A DNA stretch of 53,790 nt from an uncultured Pelagibacteraceae bacterium (GTDB lineage Bacteria; Pseudomonadota; Alphaproteobacteria; Pelagibacterales; Pelagibacteraceae), in contig CACDSA010000006.1 of assembly GCA_902555185.1 (NCBI GenBank), forward strand, positions 1-53,790, written 5' to 3'. The notes beneath the pieces are model-generated. The model did not search any database and had not been told where the DNA came from. It was given only the letters and a program-made list of their open reading frames with translations. Both the position numbers and the translations under genes were made by a program. Each line of letters starts with the position of its first letter. Position 1 is the first letter of the stretch. This document shows, in pieces, positions 46,703-53,790 of this stretch.

Positions 46703-49700
46703 CTAAGCTGTCTGATCAGTGGCTTCAGCAGCGGATTCTAGCTCTTTTTTTTTAAGCTCTTCAATTCTCGTTTTATCTTGATCTCTCGCTTGTTTATCCC
46801 ACTCTATTTTCGTTAATCCTGTTCCCGCTGGAACAAGTCTTCCGACAATTACATTCTCTTTTAAACCCTCTAAAGCATCAGTTTTACCTTTAATTGAAGC
46901 ATCAGTTAAAACTCTTGTCGTTTCTTGGAAAGATGCAGCCGAAATAAATGAATTAGTTTGTAAAGAAGCTTTTGTTATACCTAATAAAACTCTTTCAAAT
47001 GTAGCAGGTTTCTTTTTTTCTTCTCTTAATTTTTCATTAATTACATTAATCTGTAATAAATCTATAACTTCACCAGTCAACAATTCAGAGTCACCAGGAT
47101 CCTTGACTTCAACTCTTTTAAGCATTTGTCTCACAATGGTTTCAATATGTTTGTCATTAATTACAACTCCTTGAAGTCTGTAAACCTCTTGTACTTCAGA
47201 TACAAAATATTCAGTTAATTTTTCAACACCTAAAATTCTTAAAATATCATGTGGAGCTGGGCTTCCATCAAGTAAGTATTCGCCTTTTTTAATTTTTTCA
47301 CCTTGATTAAAGTTTACATGTTTCCCTTTTGGAATAAGGTAATTTGATGTTTCTCCATTAGATGAAACTATTGAAATTTTTTGTTTACCTCTTACTTCTT
47401 TACCAAACTCAATTACGCCATCGTTTTCAGCAATTATAGCACTATCTTTAGGTCTTCGCGCTTCAAACAGCTCAGCAACTCTTGGTAATCCCCCAGTTAT
47501 ATCTTTTGTTTTTGAAGTTTCTTTCGGCAATCTTGCAAGAACATCTCCAGCAGAAATTTTTTGTCCGTCCTTAACTGAAAGAATCGTGTCTGGCACTAAA
47601 TAATATCTTGCTTCGTTACCATCTGCTTTTTTTATAATTTCACCTTTTTCATTTCTCAAAGTAATCCTAGGCTTTAATTCTGAATTTTTTGAGGAAGACT
47701 TCCAGTCTGTCACTGACTTAGAAGATAAACCGGTAGCGTCATCTAAAGTTTCTGTTAAAGAACTTCCTTCCATTAAATCCATATAATTAGCTATTCCACT
47801 TGTCTCCGCTATAACAGGTAAAGTATATGGATCCCATTCTGCTATCTTTTTTCCTTTTTCGATTATTTCACCATCTTTAAAAAATAATTTAGATCCATAA
47901 TTGACTTTATAAATTGCGAGTTGTCTGCCATTTTCATCCTCTAAACTTAATTGTGTATTTCTTCCCATTACAATTATATTTTTTTTGGAGTCTTCAATTA
48001 AATTTTTATTAATTATATTTAACTTTCCCTTAGTTTGTGAAATAATTTGTGACTCTTCTTTAATTTGAGCGGTCCCACCGACGTGAAACGTTCTCATAGT
48101 TAATTGAGTGCCAGGTTCACCGATAGACTGAGCTGCTATCATACCAACAGCTTCACCAACACTCACAAGTTTACCTCTGGCTAAATCTCTTCCATAACAA
48201 ATTTGACAAACACCCCTAGTTGATGCGCAAGTTATCACAGAATAAACATTAACTGATTTTACTCCAGCTGCATCAATTTTTTCACAATCAAATTCATCAA
48301 TAAGTTTGTCTTTTTTAATTATAACTTCACCTGTAACTGGATTTTTTATATTTTCTGCAATTACTCTTCCTAAAACTCTTTCGGACAAACTGACCAGAAT
48401 ATTTCCACCCTCTATAATTTCTGAAATTGTTACAGATGATCTTTTCTTTGGATCGCATTCAGCTTTTGTAATTTGAACATCTTGAGCTACGTCACATAGT
48501 CTTCTTGTTAGATATCCAGAATTAGCTGTTTTTAATGCTGTATCTGCTAATCCTTTTCTAGCACCGTGTGTGGAGTTAAAATATTCTAAAACAGTTAGAC
48601 CTTCTTTAAAATTTGATATAATTGGTGTTTCTATTATCTCACCAGAAGGTTTAGCTATAAGACCACGCATTCCGGCCAATTGTTTCATTTGGGCTTGGGA
48701 TCCTCTAGCTCCAGAATCTGCCATCATATATACTGAGTTAGTTTCAATTCTATCATCTGGATAAACTTTTTCTGCTGATGAAATTTCCTTCATCATTTCA
48801 TTTGCTACTGTATCAGTGCATTTTGACCATACATCAACAACTTTGTTATATTTTTCTCCTCTAGTAATCAATCCATCAGAATATTGTTTTTCATATTCTT
48901 CTATTTGTTTTTTCGTGTTATTTATTAAACTTTCTTTGGTTTTAGGAATAATTAAATCATCCTTACCGAAAGAAATACCTGCTTTAAAAGCATGTTTAAA
49001 ACCTAAAGTTTTAATTTTATCACAGAAAATCACCGTTTCTTTTTGTCCGCAATATCTGAAAATTGTATCAATCACTTCTGATACATTTTTTTTAGTCAAT
49101 AATTTATTCACTAAACTAAACTTAATATTATGATTTATTGGTAGTAAATTAGCTAATAAAAATCTACCAGCTGAACTTGTGTACTTTTCAAATATTTGAT
49201 TTCCATTTTTATCAATTGTCTCAAATGTTGAAATTATTTTAGAATGAAGACTTATAGATTTATTTTCTAAAGCTTGTTCAATTTCCTCTACACTGGAAAA
49301 AATTCCTTTAGGTTTAATTTCTTCACCGTCTTTGGCTTGAGATAAATAATAGATTCCTAGAACAATATCTTGGCTGGGTACAATTATTGGCTTACCATTT
49401 GACGGGCTAAGTATATTGTTTGTTGACATCATTAGCACTCTAGCCTCTAATTGAGCTTCTAAACTTAATGGAATATGAACAGCCATTTGGTCTCCATCAA
49501 AGTCTGCGTTAAATGCTGCACAAACAAGCGGATGTAATTCTATAGCGTTCCCCTCTATCAATTTAGCTTCAAATGCCTGCACACCTAATCTGTGAAGTGT
49601 TGGAGCTCTATTAAGAAGTATTGGATGTTCTCTAATTATATGCTCTAGGGAGTCCCAAACTTCACTTTTTTCTTTTTCTACAAGTCTTTTTGCTTGCTTA

Positions 49701-50893
49701 ATGGTTGTAGCTAATCCGAGTTTATCCAACCGCGCATATAAAAATGGTTTAAATAGCTCTAGTGCCATTTTTTTCGGTAATCCGCATTGATGAAGTTTAA
49801 GTTCTGGTCCGACAACAATTACTGATCTTCCTGAATAATCTACTCTTTTACCTAACAAATTTTGTCTGAATCTTCCTTGTTTGCCTTTAAGCATTTCAGC
49901 TAAGGATTTGAGCGGTCTTTTTCCTGTTCCTGTAATAACTCTTCCCCTTCTTCCATTATCAAATAATGCATCCACTGACTCTTGAAGCATTCTTTTTTCA
50001 TTTCTTACTATTATGTCTGGAGCTTTTAAGTCTAATAATCTTTTTAGTCTATTATTCCTATTTATTACTCTTCTGTATAAATCATTTAAGTCAGAAGTTG
50101 CAAATCTTCCGCCATCGAGAGGCACTAAAGGTCGTAATTCAGGTGGAATTACTGGTACCGAAGTTAAAATCATCCACTCTGGTTTGTTACCTGATGATAT
50201 AAATGACTCAATCAGCTTCAGCCTTTTTATTGTTCGCTCCTCTGTTACTTTAGATTTGATTTCAGCTAAAGATTCTCTAAGTTTTTTTTGTTCTTTTTTT
50301 AAATCTAAATTTACTAAAATCTCTCGAACTGCTTCTGCTCCTATACCTGCGGAAAAAGCGTCTTCACCAAATTCTTCTTGGGCTTTTAATAATGCTTCTT
50401 CAGAAATTAATTGTCCTTTTTTAAGAGTTGTTAAACCTGGCTCGACTACAATAAAACTCTCAAAATATAAAACTTTTTCAACTTCTTTTAGTTTCATATC
50501 GATTGCTAAAGCTATTCTGCTAGGAAGGGACTTTAAAAACCAAATATGAGCAACTGGACAAGCTAAATCTATATGTCCCATTCTCTCTCTCCTCACATTT
50601 GATTTCGTAACTTCAACTCCACATTTTTCACAAATAATGCCTCTAAATTTCATTCTTTTGTATTTTCCACAAAGACATTCATAATCTTTGACTGGACCAA
50701 ATATTCGAGAACAAAAAAGTCCATCTTTTTCCGGTCTAAAAGTCCTATAATTGATTGTCTCTGGTTTTTTTATCTCTCCATAAGACCATGATTTGATCTT
50801 TTCAGGACTTGCTAAAGTGATTTTGATACTATCAAAATTGTTTTCTGATACTAAATTTTTATTTTCAAAATTTCTTGTTAAATTTTTTTCCAT
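46703..50893 (-). CDS. rpoC: RNA polymerase beta' subunit
   Basis: Beta' carries the active-site magnesium of RNA polymerase. The 1396-residue protein has the N-terminal zinc site [20 protein letters not shown], the catalytic NADFDGDQM (near residues 463-470), and the second zinc site [16 protein letters not shown]. The trigger-loop region includes [16 protein letters not shown]. It begins two bases after rpoB and is followed by a 150-base gap, the longest in the window. Confidence 0.98.
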   Translation of the reverse strand: MEKNLTRNFENKNLVSENNFDSIKITLASPEKIKSWSYGEIKKPETINYRTFRPEKDGLFCSRIFGPVKDYECLCGKYKRMKFRGIICEKCGVEVTKSNVRRERMGHIDLACPVAHIWFLKSLPSRIALAIDMKLKEVEKVLYFESFIVVEPGLTTLKKGQLISEEALLKAQEEFGEDAFSAGIGAEAVREILVNLDLKKEQKKLRESLAEIKSKVTEERTIKRLKLIESFISSGNKPEWMILTSVPVIPPELRPLVPLDGGRFATSDLNDLYRRVINRNNRLKRLLDLKAPDIIVRNEKRMLQESVDALFDNGRRGRVITGTGKRPLKSLAEMLKGKQGRFRQNLLGKRVDYSGRSVIVVGPELKLHQCGLPKKMALELFKPFLYARLDKLGLATTIKQAKRLVEKEKSEVWDSLEHIIREHPILLNRAPTLHRLGVQAFEAKLIEGNAIELHPLVCAAFNADFDGDQMAVHIPLSLEAQLEARVLMMSTNNILSPSNGKPIIVPSQDIVLGIYYLSQAKDGEEIKPKGIFSSVEEIEQALENKSISLHSKIISTFETIDKNGNQIFEKYTSSAGRFLLANLLPINHNIKFSLVNKLLTKKNVSEVIDTIFRYCGQKETVIFCDKIKTLGFKHAFKAGISFGKDDLIIPKTKESLINNTKKQIEEYEKQYSDGLITRGEKYNKVVDVWSKCTDTVANEMMKEISSAEKVYPDDRIETNSVYMMADSGARGSQAQMKQLAGMRGLIAKPSGEIIETPIISNFKEGLTVLEYFNSTHGARKGLADTALKTANSGYLTRRLCDVAQDVQITKAECDPKKRSSVTISEIIEGGNILVSLSERVLGRVIAENIKNPVTGEVIIKKDKLIDEFDCEKIDAAGVKSVNVYSVITCASTRGVCQICYGRDLARGKLVSVGEAVGMIAAQSIGEPGTQLTMRTFHVGGTAQIKEESQIISQTKGKLNIINKNLIEDSKKNIIVMGRNTQLSLEDENGRQLAIYKVNYGSKLFFKDGEIIEKGKKIAEWDPYTLPVIAETSGIANYMDLMEGSSLTETLDDATGLSSKSVTDWKSSSKNSELKPRITLRNEKGEIIKKADGNEARYYLVPDTILSVKDGQKISAGDVLARLPKETSKTKDITGGLPRVAELFEARRPKDSAIIAENDGVIEFGKEVRGKQKISIVSSNGETSNYLIPKGKHVNFNQGEKIKKGEYLLDGSPAPHDILRILGVEKLTEYFVSEVQEVYRLQGVVINDKHIETIVRQMLKRVEVKDPGDSELLTGEVIDLLQINVINEKLREEKKKPATFERVLLGITKASLQTNSFISAASFQETTRVLTDASIKGKTDALEGLKENVIVGRLVPAGTGLTKIEWDKQARDQDKTRIEELKKKELESAAEATDQTA

Positions 50894-50895
50894 AT

Positions 50896-53790
50896 TTAAT
50901 TTAATTCTATGTTTAATCCTAATGCTCTAATCTCTTTAACTAAAACATTAAATGACTCCGGAACACCTGACTCAAAATTGTTATTTCCTTTTACAATAGT
51001 TTCATAAACTTTAGTTCTTCCAGCCACATCGTCTGATTTGACTGTAAGAATTTCCTGCAATGTGTATGAAGCTCCATAGGCCTCTAAAGCCCATACTTCC
51101 ATTTCACCAAATCTTTGTCCACCTAATTGAGCTTTACCTCCAAGAGGTTGTTGGGTAACTAAACTGTAAGGTCCTGTTGATCTCGCATGTATTTTGTCTT
51201 CGACTAAATGATTAAGTTTCAACATATAAATAATTCCTACAGTCACAGGTCTATCGAATCTTTCGCCAGTTTGACCATTCCAAAGGTGGGTTTGACCTGT
51301 ATTAGGTAATTTTGCCAAATCTAACATCTTTGTAATATCCTTTGTGCTAGCTCCATCGAACACTGGTGTAGCTATTGGAACACCATTTGATAAATTTTGT
51401 ACAAGTTCAGCTACTTCTTTATTATTGAGTTTTGAAATTACATTTTCATAATAAGTTTTTCCGTAAATTTCTTTTAATTTTTCTTTAATTTTTTCTATCT
51501 CTTTGTCAAAATTTCTAAGGTATTGTTTAATTTGATCTCCCAGTTCAGAGCAAGACCACCCTAAATGGGTCTCTAAAATTTGACCTACATTCATTCGGCT
51601 TGGTACCCCTAGTGGATTTAACACTATATCTACTGGCTTACCATTTTCCATATATGGCATATCCTCAACTGGAACAATTTTACTTACGACACCTTTATTT
51701 CCATGTCTACCTGCCATTTTATCACCTGGCATAAGACGTCTTTTCACTGCAACGAAAACTTTTACTACTTTCATAACAGTAGGTAATAAATCATCGCCCT
51801 GTTGAATTTTGTTTACTTTATCTTCAAATCTTATTTTAATATCCTCGGCAGCATTATCGAATTGATTTTTAAGTTTTTCTAAGTCAGAATTTACTTCTTG
51901 TTTTTGAAAAGAAATTTTCCACAACTCTTTCAATGATAAATTTTCAAGATCGTTTCTATTTAATGTGAGGCCTGACTTTAATTCTTTGAATTGTTTGTTA
52001 ATAATTTGACCATTCAATAAATCAATTGCTCTAAGTTTAATATTTCTATTTAAAATTTCTTCCTCAACTTTTTTGTCTTCCTGAACTGACTCAATTTCAG
52101 CTCTTTCGATGGCTATTGACCTCTCATCTTTTTCAATACCATGTCTATTGAAAACTCTGACATCTATTACTACTCCTGCACTTCCAGACGGTAATTTTAA
52201 AGATGAGTCTCTAACATCAGTTGCTTTTTCTCCAAATATTGATCTTAATAATTTTTCTTCAGGACTAGAGGATGTTTCGCTTTTAGGTGTTACTTTCCCT
52301 ACTAAAATATCTCCTGGTTTGACCTCTGCTCCAACATACACAATTCCTGATTCATCCAGATTTCTTAAGCTTTCTTCACTTACATTAGGTATATCTCTTG
52401 TAATTTCCTCTGCTCCAAGTTTTGTATCTCTTGCCATTGACTCGTATTCTTCTATGTGGACCGATGTAAATACATCATCAGTTACACATCTTTCTGAAAT
52501 TAAAATTGAGTCTTCAAAATTGTATCCTTGCCAAGGCATAAAAGCTACTGTAACATTTTTTCCTAAAGCTAATTCACCAAGTTTTGTAGCTGGACCATCA
52601 GCTATGATATCGCCTTTTTTAATTTTATCGCCTACTTTGACCAATGGTTTTTGATTAATACAAGTATTTTGATTTGATCTTTGAAATTTTGATAAATTAT
52701 AAATATCTACTGCTGACTGGGAAAGATCTGTAACATCTGTAACTTTAACGACAATTCTTTTTCCATCAATTTTATCAACTAATCCGTTTCTTTTCGCTAC
52801 GATAGTTACACCAGAGTCTAAAGCAACATCAGACTCTATTCCAGTACCAACTAATGGTGACTCGGGTTTTAATAGCGGAACTGCTTGCCTCATCATATTA
52901 GAGCCCATTAGAGCTCTGTTAGCGTCATCATTTTCAAGAAATGGAATTAAAGCAGCCGCTACAGATACTAATTGTTTTGGAGAAACATCTATAAACTCAA
53001 TATTATCTCTATTAGACAATTCAAAATTTAAATTTTTCCTACAAGCGACCAATTCTTCAACAAAAGATCCATCTTTATTTAGAGGAGAATTTGCCTGTGC
53101 TATTACATATTTTTCCTCTTCAATAGCTGATAAATATTTGATCTCAGAAGTTACTTTGCCATTCAAAACTTTTTTGTATGGACTTTCTATATATCCAAAC
53201 TTATTCACTCTACAATAAGTGGCTAAACTATTTATTAAACCAATATTAGGTCCTTCTGGGGTCTCAATTGGGCATATTCTCCCATAGTGAGTTGGGTGCA
53301 CGTCTCTAACTTCAAAGCCTGCTCTTTCTCTTGTTAGTCCACCCGGGCCTAATGCCGATACTCTTCTTTTATGAGTTATTTCAGATAGAGGATTAGTTTG
53401 ATCCATAAATTGGGATAATTGAGAGGTAGCAAAAAAATCTTTCAATGAAGTAGTTATAGGTTTAGCATTGATTAAATCTTGTGGCATTGCAGACTCAATC
53501 TCAAGAAACGTTGACATTTTTTCTTTAACGGTTCTCTCCATTCTTAAAAGGCCAATCCTAAATTGATTTTCGACTAGTTCACCAACTGATCTTACTCTCC
53601 TGTTTCCCAAATGGTCTATATCATCGACCTCTCCTTTACCGTCCCTCAGATCTAACATAAATTTTATGATTGCTATAATATCAGTTGTTTCTAAAATTGT
53701 TTTTTTATCATTTGTTCTCAAGTCTAATTTTGAATTTAATTTTACTCTACCAACTTCAGATAAATCATATCTCTCTTTTTTAAAATATAA
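50896..53790 (-). CDS. rpoB: RNA polymerase beta subunit (5' end cut by window edge)
   Basis: Beta forms the other half of the polymerase cleft. At least 964 codons are present and the reading frame is open to base 53790, where it reads [14 protein letters not shown], so the true start lies outside. The rifampicin region [20 protein letters not shown] then RVSALGPGG keeps the residues equivalent to E. coli Q513, D516, H526, R529 and S531, so sensitivity is predicted. [17 protein letters not shown] and the C-terminal [20 protein letters not shown] are intact. Confidence 0.98.
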   Translation of the reverse strand, partial: LYFKKERYDLSEVGRVKLNSKLDLRTNDKKTILETTDIIAIIKFMLDLRDGKGEVDDIDHLGNRRVRSVGELVENQFRIGLLRMERTVKEKMSTFLEIESAMPQDLINAKPITTSLKDFFATSQLSQFMDQTNPLSEITHKRRVSALGPGGLTRERAGFEVRDVHPTHYGRICPIETPEGPNIGLINSLATYCRVNKFGYIESPYKKVLNGKVTSEIKYLSAIEEEKYVIAQANSPLNKDGSFVEELVACRKNLNFELSNRDNIEFIDVSPKQLVSVAAALIPFLENDDANRALMGSNMMRQAVPLLKPESPLVGTGIESDVALDSGVTIVAKRNGLVDKIDGKRIVVKVTDVTDLSQSAVDIYNLSKFQRSNQNTCINQKPLVKVGDKIKKGDIIADGPATKLGELALGKNVTVAFMPWQGYNFEDSILISERCVTDDVFTSVHIEEYESMARDTKLGAEEITRDIPNVSEESLRNLDESGIVYVGAEVKPGDILVGKVTPKSETSSSPEEKLLRSIFGEKATDVRDSSLKLPSGSAGVVIDVRVFNRHGIEKDERSIAIERAEIESVQEDKKVEEEILNRNIKLRAIDLLNGQIINKQFKELKSGLTLNRNDLENLSLKELWKISFQKQEVNSDLEKLKNQFDNAAEDIKIRFEDKVNKIQQGDDLLPTVMKVVKVFVAVKRRLMPGDKMAGRHGNKGVVSKIVPVEDMPYMENGKPVDIVLNPLGVPSRMNVGQILETHLGWSCSELGDQIKQYLRNFDKEIEKIKEKLKEIYGKTYYENVISKLNNKEVAELVQNLSNGVPIATPVFDGASTKDITKMLDLAKLPNTGQTHLWNGQTGERFDRPVTVGIIYMLKLNHLVEDKIHARSTGPYSLVTQQPLGGKAQLGGQRFGEMEVWALEAYGASYTLQEILTVKSDDVAGRTKVYETIVKGNNNFESGVPESFNVLVKEIRALGLNIELN

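Noticed and set aside
50013..50549. A 178-codon frame antisense to rpoC
   Set aside because: Antisense shadow of a conserved gene; the sense protein fully explains the sequence.
52109..52654. A 181-codon frame antisense to rpoB
   Set aside because: Same reason: the sense frame is conserved RpoB, and the antisense product shows no motif.
53719..53721. TTG as the start of rpoB
   Set aside because: The frame continues upstream to the window edge with the conserved [10 protein letters not shown] motif, so the gene is cut by the window rather than short.

Overview
This 53.8-kb window is a compact, very AT-rich bacterial chromosome segment. I assign it to the Pelagibacterales (SAR11, marine Alphaproteobacteria). 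The grounds are its composition, intergenic gaps that mostly run from 0 to 50 bases, the alphaproteobacterial-type SOS box (GTTC-N7-GTTC), the rpoBC-str-S10-spc-alpha gene order, and a TPP-riboswitch-controlled sodium/solute symporter of the kind called ThiV in SAR11. No insertion sequence, prophage, CRISPR array or rRNA gene is visible. The longest gene-free stretch is 150 bases (46553-46702).

Layout. 1-4041 (minus): dapA-smpB-folK-rel-pyrE, an overlapping operon; pyrE runs off the left edge. 4073-6424: slt, then tRNA-Ser(GCU) on the other strand. 6480-10520: rarD (plus), then on the minus strand umuD-umuC under an SOS promoter and thiV under a TPP riboswitch that fills the umuC-thiV gap. 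10626-12172 (plus): an amino-acid-type ABC binding protein and permease with no ATPase gene nearby. 12158-15080 (minus): a MATE exporter, the tRNA hydroxylase TrhO and an O-methyltransferase. 15083-18292 (minus): gatC-gatA-gatB, with gatB split by a one-base frameshift in a run of eight A. 18344-24747 (plus): ruvX, pyrB, a dihydroorotase homologue lacking its HxH metal motif, plsY, topA and a RidA-family gene. 24740-29749: ugd and galU (minus), panC (plus), mgtE (minus), lipB (plus). 29746-53790 (minus): one long block of rluC, the alpha, spc, S10 and str operons, rpoC, and rpoB, which runs off the right edge.

How it works together. Nearly half the window is the transcription and translation core: RNA polymerase beta, beta' and alpha, 25 ribosomal proteins, EF-G, SecY and Adk. 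The rest is single-copy housekeeping: pyrimidine and lysine synthesis, ppGpp metabolism, trans-translation, amidotransferase charging of tRNA, lipoylation, pantothenate synthesis, cell-wall turnover and Mg transport. Regulation is economical: several promoters of the form TTGACT-N16..18-TATAAA/TATAAT, one riboswitch whose aptamer holds the ribosome-binding site, and five convergent gene pairs that overlap at their stop codons.

I did not find a wholly new multi-gene system. The most informative oddities are the minimal thiV riboswitch with its promoter inside umuC, the gatB frameshift, the short Rel lacking the zinc-finger region, the pseudo-dihydroorotase, the permease with a lipobox, the missing L30 gene, and the GC-rich Ala/Pro tail on S19.
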